In this document: positions 1 to 10,829 of the stretch, piece by piece
Layout of the letters: the number at the start of each line of letters is the position of its first letter
Position numbering within the stretch: the stretch's first letter is position 1
NCBI RefSeq assembly: GCF_954871325.1
Contig: NC_088776.1
Span: 53,586,569 to 53,650,568 of the forward strand
DNA from: Gordionus sp. m RMFG-2023
Lineage: Eukaryota > Nematomorpha > Gordioida > Chordodea > Parachordodidae
Length of the DNA stretch: 64,000 nt
Direction: 5' to 3'
Made by a program: the position numbers and the translations under genes
Notes under the pieces: generated by a model
Databases searched by the model: none
What the model was told of the DNA's origin: nothing
What the model saw: the letters and a program-made list of their open reading frames with translations, nothing else

Positions 1-1069
1 CCCTAATATTTTTAATTTTATATAAAAAAAATTATAATTCATAAATATAAATGTTTTTAGAGATATGGTATTGTTAGTTTTAAACTTTAATCAATCATCT
101 TATAAAAATATTTATTTCTTTTGTGTATACGAGATTTTCTTCCTTCCTCCCTTTTATTTAGGTTTAATAGGAGTGTGAAAATCTCTGAAAAGCTTGAGAA
201 TGCCTTTTTTTCAATAATATGAAAGTTTGTTAATCAAATGAGGCCAATTTTATTAAATCAAGCCAATTTAAGCATTCTACATAATTTTCCTTGGTTCGTT
301 AATTTTTCATTAATCAAAAGTACATAGTTCCAAACATTAGGCACATATCATATAGAGACAAATTTTTATCTGCTAGTTTAATTTTAATTAAGAGAAGAAC
401 TTCAAAATTTTAAGGGTATTTAAGTTTGAGTAAGCTTTCATTATAAAGGTTATTAAAAATTCTTTATTTAAATAGTAGGTTGACCAAGGTTGGTGATTTC
501 TTCCAATTTAAAAATTCTTCAGAAAAATCTAATATGTATTTTTGGTTATCACATGAATATTGATGTAAAATTTCTTTTAATTAATATCTATAATATATTT
601 GTTAAATAATTTTAAAATTTTAATTTACATATACTAGTAGAAATCAAAAAAATATTTTCAATTATGTTATCAATACCATATTTAATTATTTTTATGATGG
701 ATTGGTTTAATATTCATTGATTTGTAATGCTAAATAATTTATCTTGATTTGTAAACATTTATTTCATATACCATTTTGTATTTTTTTTTAAATATCTGGC
801 ATCTATCATAATTATAATAAATACAATATAACTATAGTGTCAGATTTGTTATATATAGCAAATTTATTCATATTTACATCACCATGAAAAACATTTGTCA
901 CTTAAGACTTTTATATGATTTACAAAAAAACAGCATCTTCATATTGTGTTTCGTGACTTACTTTAGATAAACTAGTAGCTAATGGTTGTTCTCATAAATA
1001 TCAATTTTTATTGTAAAAAATAAATTCCTGCTTTACATTTAATTAAAATTTAATTTTAATAAATATCTC
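1..1069. other. AT-rich DNA without recognised genes
   Basis: Very AT-rich sequence. No long open frame, no terminal repeats and no clear tandem array were seen on either strand. Confidence 0.5.
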
Positions 1070-1490
1070 TCAAACTTGGGGATTATACAATTCCTTCGGA
1101 TGATAATATACAACAAGGAGATCTTTTGAATCCTCTCATATTTAGCTTAGGCATACATAACCTAGTTAATTCTTTAAAATTTTTTTTAACTTAGGCATAA
1201 ATATATGGTCTCTGGATGAGGGCAACATCTGCGGATCATTTAAAAATATTCAGCGATAGATTATACGGAGTTGAATTCTATAAACATAGTTCTACTCTAA
1301 TTAAAACTAAATCCCAAATAAGCCATTTAAATACAAAGGCCCAAGAGGGGTTTAAAATAATTAAAGAAAGTGAAATTAATCTTCTTGGTTTATCTGCATT
1401 TGCGTCTAAAAACCATAAGATGGTCTTTAGCCATTTGTTTTTGCTCAATACTCAATATCTTGATATAGAGGTTAAATTCAATAGTAATTA
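1070..1490 (+). pseudogene. Decayed non-LTR reverse transcriptase fragment
   Basis: Broken piece of the same reverse transcriptase as the large copy at 2.3-10.8 kb. Reading along + gives IQQGDLLNPLIFSLGIHNLV, which matches IQQGDPLGSLLFSLGINDMI of the large copy. About 100 bp on, another frame gives WSLDEG in place of the YIDDG catalytic box. The last part (1216-1491) is open for 91 codons and contains LYGVEF and LNTKAQ, corresponding to the region after the catalytic box. At least one frame change and one stop separate these parts. No 5' or 3' end of the element is recognisable. Confidence 0.7.
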
Positions 1491-2250
1491 AATAATCTGA
1501 TATGTAAAAAATTCTAATAAAATATTATTATGCCAGAAATAAAAATCAAGTGAAAATTAAAAATAAATAAGAAAAAGAATTAACAAAAATGAAAAATAAA
1601 GATTAAGAATGACATAAAGAGATTGAAAAGGTTAGAAATGTATGATTATAATATAAGGAGAAAAAATCATAAAAAGTCAAAATATTGTTATGTGTGATGA
1701 AAAAGGAAAGAATTGTTAAAAAAATGGATAAGAGAAATGAAGAAAATAATAGAAAAATTATAAATTATTTTTAAAAAGACAATAGAATTATTAAAAATGA
1801 GAAGAAAATAAATTGAGAAAAGATAGTAAGAAAAATAAAGAAGAAATCGCAAAAAGTTATTGCTGAAAGGTGTAGGTAGGCAGGGAGTTTAGGATAAGAT
1901 AACAAAATATAATCAAACAAAATTTATTTTTTATTTAATTCATTTTGAATGCAACTATGTCTCTAAAAAATTAGATCTCTATATATTTTTTCAAATTCAA
2001 TTTAGTGATACAATAAATAAAACTATTTGTTATATTATAGGAATTAATAAATTAAAATATTATATTTTTGGTTATTAAATAGTAATATGTTTTAATTTTA
2101 TGTAACGCGCATTCATTTAATTTATCTAAAACCATTGGTTGTTTTTTTTAACCCAAAAATATTATTTTTAAAATGAATTTTTAATTTAACTAGTTCTTTT
2201 AAATAATTTTTTAAAATATAATATAATTATAATACTATTAAAAAAAAGAA
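1491..2250. other. AT-rich, purine-biased stretch
   Basis: No gene seen. From about 1500 to 1870 the + strand is strongly purine-rich (many GAAA, AAAAG and AGATTA words), resembling a degenerate minisatellite. A similar purine-rich tract lies at about 38380-38650. The rest is plain AT-rich sequence leading to the 3' end of the retroelement on the other strand. Confidence 0.4.
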
Positions 2251-2302
2251 CGGAGATGGTGTGACGCAGGGAAACAAAATGAAAAAGGGACGTAAGCGTT
2301 GT

Positions 2303-2941
2303 CTATGATAGCTCTTTGGCTAGAAGGCTACCATTGAAACTGATATAATTAGCTTTGTGAATCGCTATGGATAATCGTTGACGAAGAAAAAAACCCTCTC
2401 GAGGTTCTTCTGAGAGTTTGCTGATTTGTGATCCTAATTTTTTGAAAAATGCTAAGGCGAGTTTGCCGAAGGTGCCAAGAGTGGTTGATATGATTGGGAT
2501 GAAGCAATGATCGTTTATTATTTCTGTGTATTTAGAAATTTTAAGTTGTTCCTTCTGGTCAAGGATGTTGATGGCGTGGTTGGATGGGGCCAAGGGGTCA
2601 ATACAAGAATAGTCCCATACCAAAAGTTGGCCTCTCCTCCATGGGATTTGAGAGATCCCATCAGGACGTTTACCGTCAGATCTAAAAAGACCCTGTGGTT
2701 CTAATGTGGAAGGAATTTGGGCGGATTTCAGAGAATGTTGGATGATTGTATTACATTGCTTGTGTCTGATGAATCGTCCATTGCAGGAGCGACAATGTAA
2801 ACTATGTCTACCTTTCGAGTCAACTGGCGAGTTGCACCCTGAGCAGATGTGGGGGTGAGTGATGGAACAATTTAGACGAATGCCGATGGCATGGGTAAAT
2901 TCATTGTTGGATAGTTCAAGCTGAAGATTGGTAGATGGGAT
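2303..2941 (-). CDS. LINE C-terminal zinc knuckle and restriction-like endonuclease
   Basis: Continuation of the retroelement ORF on the far side of the hAT insertion. It is open from the junction to a TAG at 2303. It begins with a Cys/His knuckle (HICSGC … GRHSLHCRSC), then RHKQCNTII, then the R2-type endonuclease signature KRPDGI-x(n)-VWDYSCID and a downstream KISKY. This PD…D…KxxKY pattern is the restriction-like endonuclease of the R2/CRE group, which nicks the genomic target. The tail (LRQRLSIAIHKANYI) is conserved in the copy at 18.8-19.7 kb. No internal stop is seen, so this copy may have been intact until the hAT element landed. Confidence 0.82.
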   Translation of the reverse strand: MPSTNLQLELSNNEFTHAIGIRLNCSITHPHICSGCNSPVDSKGRHSLHCRSCNGRFIRHKQCNTIIQHSLKSAQIPSTLEPQGLFRSDGKRPDGISQIPWRRGQLLVWDYSCIDPLAPSNHAINILDQKEQLKISKYTEIINDHCFIPIISTTLGTFGKLALAFFKKLGSQISKLSEEPREGFFLRQRLSIAIHKANYISFNGSLLAKELS

Positions 2942-3500
2942 CAGCGTCTACATGGCAGAAAATTTGATGGAGGCAAACCCCTCCAAAATCTACCCATACC
3001 CACCTAAAAAAATCCTGCGGCCTTCGGCCGCGAAATTTACAGACCTACGATGGTATAGTGATTTTATTTAAAAAATCTTATCTGCCACCATTTATAACCT
3101 TACAACATAATTCTATTTACAATCTTTCAAGCCTATTTAGGGAAAAAAATTTAAAAATTTGTAAGTGATAATGAACTTTTATTTAAATAATGCAATCTTT
3201 TCATAATTTGGTATTCACTTTATTTTCATAAAATATATATAAGTGAATTAAATGAGATAACATATTAATATTTCTATGAAAAAGATCTAAAATATTGTAA
3301 ATAATATAAGACGAATAAATTTAAAGAGGTATATTTAGCTTGATTCCACATAATTAAAAACATCTATTGTAAATAGAGCTATTATATAAAATATTAGAAT
3401 AAAATGAATTATAGTATATTTTGCATTGAAATTATAAAATGTTAAATTAAATATACATTATTTAAAAGCCTATATATTCGCTGTGAAAAAGATACATTAA

Positions 3501-3884
3501 TTATTTTATTAATAATTTGGATAACCTTATTGATGTTAAAGCAAATTGTGTTATAATATCATCAATTGTTAATTTTTCAAAAACATCAATTTCGCTGGAT
3601 ATTAACAGTAAATTTTCCAAAAATGGGTCCGAAATTTTATTCCGCATTCGAGTTTTGTTAATTTTTACTTTACTCATGGCTCTTTCGGCTGAACAGGAAG
3701 TTGTAGGAAGGGTTAATAAATATTTATATAATAAATTTAAATTTGAATAAGAATTTAATTGATTTAAAAGTCGGTATGGTAATATAAAAGAAAATTTTAT
3801 CCATTTTTTTATTTTGGTCATGATTTCGCTGTTGATATTTTCTTTGGTAATTTGATCGTTTGCAATACCTTTAATTATATACAA
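3501..3884 (-). CDS. hAT transposase, C-terminal dimerisation domain
   Basis: Contains LLYKYLLTLPTTSCSAERAM followed by SKVKINKTRMRNKISDPFLE, the canonical hAT C-terminal dimerisation motif, and a stop at 3501. The 77-codon frame on the opposite strand at this place is a shadow. Confidence 0.85.
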   Translation of the reverse strand: MYIIKGIANDQITKENINSEIMTKIKKWIKFSFILPYRLLNQLNSYSNLNLLYKYLLTLPTTSCSAERAMSKVKINKTRMRNKISDPFLENLLLISSEIDVFEKLTIDDIITQFALTSIRLSKLLIK

Positions 3885-4215
3885 TTACAAATAAAATATC
3901 AATAAATTACTTTCATCAATATATAACGCGTCATTCTTTTTAACTTTTAAAAGATCTTCGCAAAAAATGATTGATTGAGACTCCAAATATAAAGAGCGAA
4001 AATCATTATATTCATCAACAATGTTTTGGACATCCAATTGATAAGTATTACAAATTTCGGATATTTGCCATCCTTCTATTTTTTCATTATCCATAATTCC
4101 AGCGGGAGTAAAAATGGATATCTGTGATAAAAAATTTAAACAATCATAATTAAATCGATCATTTAGGTGATTAATTATTGCATTTAGAACAGGGAAAAAT
4201 ATTTCCGTTCTATAT
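3885..4215 (-). CDS. hAT transposase, exon before the dimerisation domain
   Basis: Minus-strand open piece reading YRTEIFFPVLNAIINHLNDR and later SQISIFTPAGIMDNEKIEGW. This is the segment that links the insertion domain to the C-terminal part in DUF4371/hAT proteins. It ends in TAA just before the next open piece, which continues in another frame about 20 bp on. Either a short intron or a frameshift separates them. Confidence 0.65.
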
Positions 4216-4444
4216 CTATAATAATAAATAATAATTTAAATTTTTTTAATTTATTCAACTTGTTTTTTTTTGTTCAACATAATTATTGAATTCTGTTTGA
4301 TCCAATTTGAATATTGATTTCATATTATACAAATCAGTTATTACATTATTCTTTTTCAAAAAACTATTAGATAAGGAATGTAATTTTAAAAATATATTGT
4401 CTCCATTAGCTATATTTTAAAATTATTTATAGAAATAGTAACTA

Positions 4445-4745
4445 ATATTAACCTTTTAGTTTTTGTAATTTATTTTTTGTATGTTGTATTAATTTGGTTA
4501 CCAAAGCCAAATCATTACCAACTGCCTGCATTTCAATACAAGCCTCATGTGTACATTTCAATATTTCTTTCAAAATAAAAAGACTTAATATAAAATTTTC
4601 ATCTTTAATTCTTGATAATAACCCATCGGCAATGGAAGAGGTGCTTGGGTCATTAGAATCTTTTAATTCAACTAATGATGCTAAAATATGTTCATAAACA
4701 TCTAAAAAGATTTCTACAGATTTGTAGGATGATGACCAATTTCTG
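4445..4745 (-). CDS. hAT transposase, middle exon
   Basis: Open on the minus strand from an acceptor (…TTTTCAG) at about 4745. It reads NWSSSYKSVEIF, then LVELKDSNDPSTSSIADGLL, and EILKCTHEACIEMQAVGNDL to a donor after QKLK. The spacing between the catalytic core and the C-terminal dimerisation domain fits the all-alpha insertion domain of hAT transposases. No stop inside. Confidence 0.65.
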
Positions 4746-4790
4746 AAAATATATAAGTTTCAAGTTTCATTAAAAATATTTTATTTACCT

Positions 4791-6159
4791 TGTTGTGTTT
4801 TTAATTCTTTTAAGAGATTTCTTGGACTTTCTCATTTGATATTTAACAAACACACCTTGACGTCTAACTCCATTCATAAAATTATATAACTCATCTAATA
4901 TTCCCATTGCCTTTTTCATTTCAATTTTGCATCCACAAACATAAGCAACTACTAAATTTAGCCGATGTGCATGGCACCAAATATAGATGGCTTTTGGAGC
5001 CTCTTTCAATATTAAAGCCTGCATTCCTTTGTATACTCCTCTCATATTCCCTGCACCATCCATACTTTGTTCAACCAAATAATCAAGAGGAAGACCAAGA
5101 TCATTAAACTTAGAAAAAACATGTTTCTTTATATTTTCCCCAGTGGTTTCTGATGTTGTAAAAACATGTATGATCCTTTCTACAGGATGTGGATGCAGAT
5201 CATCTTCTATATACCGTACAAGCAAAGCTATGCATTCTTTTTTAGACACATCATATGTTCCATCTAATATGATGCTATAGGCACGATTCTCTTTAATTGT
5301 TTGAATAATGCTTTTTGTTATTTTTATCTTAATAATTTCAGTTATTTTTTTCACGTGGCCATATGACATTAAATTTATATAAGGTCTCGAAATTTTATCT
5401 GATTTTTTTCTCCGCAATTTTTCGTTGTTATCCATGTATGCACGTAAAGTTGGAACCGTTTTTGCCATTAATTTTATGAGACACATAAAATTACCTTCAT
5501 TCGAATTAGAACCCCAAAAGGCTATATTACATTTTATAAGGTACATAATGGCATTGATAATATTATGAACTATATTACGATTTTCCATGATTATATCAAG
5601 CTTATTTGATAGCAAATGATCTTGAATGCGTTTATTTGCAAGCCAAGTCATGTTTGCATATTCACAATCTTTATGAAGAGAAGATGCTTCGTGTCTCTCT
5701 AAGTCACGCTTTATGTTTTTTCAATTATTTACCCCATGTTGAGTCCAAAAAGTATTGGACTTAGGGCCACCAAACATAATACAATATAGACAAAAGACTT
5801 TGTCTAAAGTAGTGCTATAAGATAGCCAATTTCTGGGGTTGAGGGAACCATCTATATTAACCTTTCTATAATAGGTTATATTCATGTTCCTGTTTAAAAA
5901 GTAAAAAAAAATATATTGGTATAGAAATAATGGATGGGTAAAAATTAATGAAAATAAATATTATTTAAAACCTCTTGTTAGTAACAGGATATTGAAATTT
6001 ATTTGTACATGGCTGACAAGGGCCTACAGCAATTATGAAATTTATCAAAATATTTGTCATCCTAAATAATATAAAGTGAAAAGGGTCATTTGGTTCCTTT
6101 TTTTTGTATAGCTGAATAAGACTTGGACTTTGAATATCCTCATAATTTATTCCCTTCAA
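4791..6159 (-). CDS. hAT transposase, TTF zinc finger and catalytic core
   Basis: Two adjoining coding pieces separated by a likely small intron (about 5894-5979). The first ends GPCQPCTNKFQYPVTNKR and the second contains NWLSYSTTLDKVFCLYCIMF, together the TTF-type zinc finger of ZMYM/DUF4371-like hAT transposases. The catalytic core follows: SIILDGTYDVSKKE (first catalytic Asp), EQSMDGAGNMRG, and CHAHRLNLV (the conserved C/H motif). One TGA lies near 5730 where the family has a Trp before KNIKRDLERHEAS. The exon ends QQG with a GTAAAT donor near 4790. Confidence 0.82.
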
Positions 6160-6940
6160 AAGTCATTATATAAATTTTATTTAAATATAATGCCTCATGC
6201 AAAGTAAGTGCCTCACTAGAACCGGGGATTGGATGAGGAGATAATACAATTTGTGAATCTTCAATATTGGAGATTTGCTATAAATAAAGAGTATAATTTG
6301 TTTACTTATGAAAATCTATTTTTAATATAATTTCAGCCAAATGGTCATTTTATTCTTAGCTACATTATAATTAAGTTAATCAATAAATGTTGGAAATATT
6401 TAAATGTCCTAATTTATTTTCTTCAAAAGTTATCATATAATTCGTATTTAAATTAAATACCTCATCATGCAAAGTAAGCGCCTCACTGGAACTGGGGATT
6501 GGATGAGAAGATAATACAATTTGTGAATCTTCAATATTGGAGATTTGCTATAAAGAGTATAATTTGTTTACTTATGAAAAACTATATTTTTAATAAAATT
6601 TTAGTCAAATGGTCATTTTATTCTTAACTACATTATAATTAAGTTTTTAATAAAGGTTGGAAATATTTAATTAACCTCATAATCATAATTTATTTCTTTC
6701 AAAAGTTATCATATAATTCGTATTTAAATTAAATACCTCATCATACAAAGTAAACACCTCACTGGAACTGGGGATTGGATGAGGAGATAATACAATTTGT
6801 GAATCTTCAATAACTGAGATTTTCTATAAATAAAGAGGAGTTTAATTTCTTTCCTTATGATAACTATATTTTTAATAAATTTTTAGGCAAATGATAATTT
6901 TTTTTAACTACATTATAATTAAGTTTTTAATAAATGTTTT
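6144..6940. repeat. Tandem repeat, three units of 268-276 bp, inside the hAT element
   Basis: Units start near 6144, 6412 and 6690 with TTTATTTTCTTCAAAAG-like words. Each contains a CCTCATGCAAAGTAAG block, a GGGGATTGGATGAGGAGATA block and an ATTTGTGAATCTTCAAT block. Copies differ by scattered substitutions and small indels. The array sits in the interval between transposase exon 1 and the TTF exon, so it would be intronic. Confidence 0.85.
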
Positions 6941-6955
6941 AATTCTACATGAATA

Positions 6956-7157
6956 CATGATTGAGAAAACAGGTATTAAAAATATTATGAAGTCCAACAT
7001 AAAGTTATCAGGTTACAATGGAAAGATGATACAAGTAATAGGTAAAGCACAAGTGAATGTAGAATACAAAGGGAATTCACATATTTTGAACGCAATAATC
7101 ATAAACATCAATATGACTTTGTTAGATCATGTAAAAACATTTTTAAAATATACTTGA
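6956..7157 (+). mobile_element. Ty3/gypsy-like pol fossil (protease-end region)
   Basis: A short piece lying inside the hAT element, in opposite orientation to its transposase. The translated stretch contains LSGYNGKMIQVIGKAQVNVE followed by YKGNSHILNAIIININ, the characteristic strand pattern found between retropepsin and reverse transcriptase in Ty3/gypsy polyproteins. No LTRs or other parts are seen. It is an old broken fragment. Confidence 0.6.
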
Positions 7158-7770
7158 AAGATTCATAGGCATGATAGATGCAGATTAATATAAAACTGCG
7201 ATCACATGAAGAAATCATAAAACAATATTATAATGACTATAAAAATAAAAACAATATTAAGTATAAATAAAATTGTGAAATTCATGATGAAAGTATATTA
7301 TCTAAAGAAATTCTAATAGCTAAATAAAACAATGATAATAAACATACCTAATATAACACATAATGTAAATAAAGGGGATGAAACTCACACAGATAACATT
7401 TTGAAAATAGTTGATTCCAAATCATATTTTATAAGATTTATATTTAAAAAAAGTAAAAGAATTTGAAGTCTTAATTCAATTAAAGATGAAAAGATTTAAA
7501 TTTAAAAATTCCTAGAAATTAACATTACCTTATTTTACTACATTATATTAACTTAATAAGTTTTTTTAATACTTTGGTTTTAAATTATTATTATTAACTT
7601 ATTAAACATATTGTTAAATTGAACTTTATAAAGTATATATAGATATAAAAATAGTGTGATAAACAGTTAAAAAACATTAAATAATAATATATATAATTTA
7701 TTTTCTCTATACCCTGACTACTTTAATATTAATATTATTCTGGTAAAATTTTAAATCAGTTTCTATTAAT

Positions 7771-8070
7771 TCACAAATTTATAGTTACAATAATAAATAA
7801 AAATATTACTTTTTGGAAGTAAGATGTTATTGTCTTTTTTTGCAACTGGGTTTCAACTCCATTTGTGATATTATATGGAATATCACAATTTAAAGATACC
7901 CAATTATTATTATCTCTTTTGATGGCTACCTTTGTAAATTTCATATCAGCTGGCTTGACATGAGGATGTTTATGTTTATAATGTTCATGTATCTTGTCAC
8001 TTCTTATTTTAGAAGTTTTGCAATTTTTAATATTGCACTTAACTTTAAATATGGTTTTGTTACTTGGCAT
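7771..8070 (-). CDS. hAT transposase, N-terminal zinc-finger exon
   Basis: First recognisable coding piece of the transposase, starting with ATG (MPSNKTIFKVKC). It contains CNIKNC followed by HEHYKHKH, a C2H2/BED-like zinc finger that binds the element's ends in hAT transposases. After about 75 residues the frame reads QKKTITSYFQKV, a motif often found just before the first splice junction in this family. A donor is likely near GTAATATTT on the minus strand, so the listed 3' end is the open frame and not the exon limit. Next coding exon about 1.6 kb downstream. Confidence 0.6.
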   Translation of the reverse strand: MPSNKTIFKVKCNIKNCKTSKIRSDKIHEHYKHKHPHVKPADMKFTKVAIKRDNNNWVSLNCDIPYNITNGVETQLQKKTITSYFQKVIFLFIIVTINL

Positions 8071-8591
8071 CTAGAAAGAAATAATTATTATAATATAATT
8101 TTTTACATATTATGTTTTTTATTATTCTTTGCTTGCTGATATATGTTTTTATGCATGACTCAAAAAATTACCTAAAATTTATCCTGCTAAAATCTATAAA
8201 TTTATTAAAAAACATAATATAAATATATTAACCTCTAAGAAAAGTACCAAATAGGAAATGTGTAAATATTAACTTGATAAAATGCTAAATGAAAATCGTT
8301 GACAAAGAAAATTTATATTATTTATTAATTGACAAATATCTTTACTTTAATTGACATTTTTCAGAAAATCAAACGATAACCATCATAATCGTATCAATTA
8401 ATGGATTAAAAAAAGATTATAATTCAAATCAAAAATTACCCACCAAAAATCAATGCCTACCCCCAAAAAAATAATGCCTACCCCCAAAAAATTAATATCA
8501 ACCCCTTAAAATCGATACCTACCCCCAAAAATGCTAATATATTTTGGAGGCATTTGTCTCCTACCCCCCCCCCCCGGCCATGTAGACGCTG

Positions 8592-10290
8592 GATGGGATG
8601 GCCTCAAGAAACTCATGTCCCGTACCATTGAGCAAGGAAGAGAATAGGGTGCGGTCGGTAGATTGCATGCTAGATAAGAGAGTTTCAACGCAGCGAGCAA
8701 CCACTGGTGCATCCCAGTCTTTCTGTTTATGGGTTGTGGGGGGATGAGAATCAGCATTGATCCTTGTTTTCCAAATATCCATAGCCACGATTAAGGAAAG
8801 GTCTTCTTTAGAATTATGGGCGGTGGTTATTGGCTTTGTCAAGAGACTACTCGATATGAAAGTAGTTGTTGCTAAGTCAAGTGGAGATCTGATGCCGAGA
8901 CCACCAAATTTGGTTGGAAGAGTTGCTTGGGCCCAAGCGGTTTCGTTGAATCTGATATTTACTATTTTTTCGGTTAAGTCCTTTATTCCTTTTTCGTAAG
9001 TTTGGAGAGGAATAGGATATTTAAAAATTGGTGTTGACCGAAGTGCGTAAAGAATCCTTGGTATAAAAAAGAAATTTTTTAGCAAAAAAAAGGACTTGTG
9101 TGATGGAAGAAGTGTAAAGATGTCCTCCAGTTTAAGGAGTATGTCAAGTGAGGAATGAAGAAAGGTGCTTATTGCCTCGTGTCCTCCAACAGGCGATCCT
9201 AGATGTGTTAATTCAACGCTTGATGTGAATTTGAAATCGTGAGTGTTGGGAGCATTATAATTTAAAAGTGAGAATTCAGATTTGCTCTGGTTAAGCGAAA
9301 GTCCAATGGCTGTGCCCATTTCTTTAATTATGGTGACTGCTTTGGCAATTTCACTACTGGGACCACTCAAGATTCCATCATCAATATACCAAGCGTGGAG
9401 CGATAGAGTACATGAAGAGTTTATTGATTTTATCATGTCATTGATTCCAAGACTAAAGAGAAGGGATCCAAGAGGGTCACCTTGTTGGATACCCTCGACA
9501 GAAAGTATCTTTTCTTTGTTGAATTGTAAGATTGTTGGTGATTGGTAGCAAGAGAAAAGAAATTTGGTATAAGCTGGGAAATGGAAGCAAGTTGAATGTA
9601 GGAACGTGTTGCGCGAAAGAGTGTTGTAGGCGTTAGAGAAGTCAATTTTTACTAGGGATTCGTTTTTTGGGTTATTTTCAAGGTGAATTCTTGTTAAGTG
9701 CACAGCAGCTTCACACCCACCAGGTATCCCTACACCAAGTTGATAGGGGCTTAGAATGTGTGCGGCATCGTGTTTGATTCTAGATGCGATTAATTTAGCG
9801 ACCAATCTACGGTAAGTTGAACCAATGGCGATGGGCCGAATGTCCTTGTTTGGTTTTTGGAGTGCGATGAGTCTGGCACCGAATAGTAAGGGGGTAATAA
9901 AGCTGGGTACGTCTCCATTTAGGATTTTGTTGACTAAGTTTGTGATTTTAGTGAGAATTGAAACCTGTGTACAGATCACAGGAGAGGTAATGTCCTGTAA
10001 AAAAATTGGTCTAATCCCATCTAGACCATGAGCCGAATCCCGATGAAAAGATAGGATTGCTTTCCTTACTTCTTCCTGTGTGAAATCTGCTGCACAATGG
10101 GAGAAGGGTTGGGGCAATATTGGCATAAATGTTGTTGTGGGATGCTTTGATCGAAGCTTAATTAAGGTTTCTAAATTGGATTCCGCCAGAGTGTCATTGG
10201 TTGAAATGAGTTTGAGGGCCCCATTGATATTAAGACTGTCAATTTTCTTCGAAATCAATGAGGCTTTTTGTTGAAGTGGGGTTATTTTTT
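8592..10290 (-). CDS. LINE reverse transcriptase
   Basis: RNA-dependent DNA polymerase of the non-LTR element, used for target-primed reverse transcription. The frame is open for about 560 codons. Visible family motifs in order: HGLDGIRP (finger region), LVKIDFSNAYNTLS (motif A aspartate), VEGIQQGDPLGSLLFSLG (motif B), LHAWYIDDG (motif C, YxDD form), LNQSKSEF (motif D), LTHLGSP (motif E) and, in the thumb, WAQATLPTKFGGLGIRSP. The track-style start at 10258 is a TTG. The frame is open further upstream into the A9 run shared with the zinc-finger segment, so no separate start is needed. At 8592 the frame runs into the terminal repeat of the hAT insertion. The true C-terminal part lies at 2303-2941. 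Confidence 0.88.
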
Positions 10291-10803
10291 TTTGTTTATG
10301 GGATGTCTGAAGATTTGGGACTCATGAAGATGAGTGTTGATGTTTAAACAGGCATCTTTTATTTGTTGAGTTAATGATTTTTGGAGTGATATGTCAGGTA
10401 TTTTAAAAGTATTGTACCCAAAGTTTAAAAATTTTAACCATTCTTCTTCTTTGTTAAAATTTTGCAAAAGAGAAGATATGCAGTTGCTGAGAGATTTAGC
10501 TACTTGTATTCTCGCTCCTTTGGGTATTCTCGTTATGATACTTGGTTTTGTGGAGTTAAGAAAAATATCTGAGAATGAGGCACCAATTACTTGGTTTAAG
10601 GGAGAATCTATGAGAGGGGGGGGAAGCGAGTAAGTGATCTGAGAAAGAGGCGTGTGTTTTGAATGCGGACACCTGTTAGAGATTGGTCCATGAACAAAAA
10701 ATTCTCCATCATTTGTTAAATGTATTGGTTTCATGCAGGATGGGCAGATTCTGCGTTCGTGGGGAATGGCCATAGGTATAAAAAATAAAAAAAAAGCTGC
10801 CAA
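10282..10803 (-). CDS. LINE ORF, N-terminal zinc-finger segment
   Basis: Open frame of 173 codons at the 5' end of the retroelement. It carries a CPSC pair followed about 20 residues later by an H and then C…H (HGPISNRCPHSKH), a plausible C2-H/C nucleic-acid-binding finger of the kind found at the N terminus of RLE-type LINE proteins. The upstream methionine gives a hydrophobic MAAFFLFFIP start. The second one (MAIPHERR, eleven codons on) is the more likely beginning. The frame ends in a run of nine A directly followed by TAA. The reverse transcriptase is open in the -1 frame through that same A run, so the two parts are joined either by ribosomal slippage or, more simply, by an indel in this copy. 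Confidence 0.6.
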   Translation of the reverse strand: MAAFFLFFIPMAIPHERRICPSCMKPIHLTNDGEFFVHGPISNRCPHSKHTPLSQITYSLPPPLIDSPLNQVIGASFSDIFLNSTKPSIITRIPKGARIQVAKSLSNCISSLLQNFNKEEEWLKFLNFGYNTFKIPDISLQKSLTQQIKDACLNINTHLHESQIFRHPINKKK

Positions 10804-10829
10804 TAATAAAGCAAAAGCACCTGTGAGAG

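Larger units (their letters stand above)
2942..8591 (-). mobile_element. hAT DNA transposon, near full length (5.65 kb)
   Basis: Ends are CAGCGTCTACATGGC and GCCATGTAGACGCTG, perfect inverted repeats of 15 bp. They are flanked by a perfect 8-bp target duplication GATGGGAT at 2934-2941 and 8592-8599, which is diagnostic of hAT elements. Near both ends are short repeats of the type TACCCCC-AAAAAA (8440-8575 at one end, about 2970-3005 at the other), typical of hAT subterminal transposase-binding repeats. It encodes a spliced transposase on the minus strand (exons between 8070 and 3501). Between the first exon and the TTF zinc-finger exon it carries a three-unit tandem repeat (6144-6940) and a piece of Ty3/gypsy pol. 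The transposase has at least one in-frame stop, so this copy is probably no longer autonomous. Confidence 0.9.

Noticed and set aside
8757-10274. Several + strand frames of 64-88 codons
   Set aside because: They lie opposite the reverse transcriptase ORF and are shadows of it.
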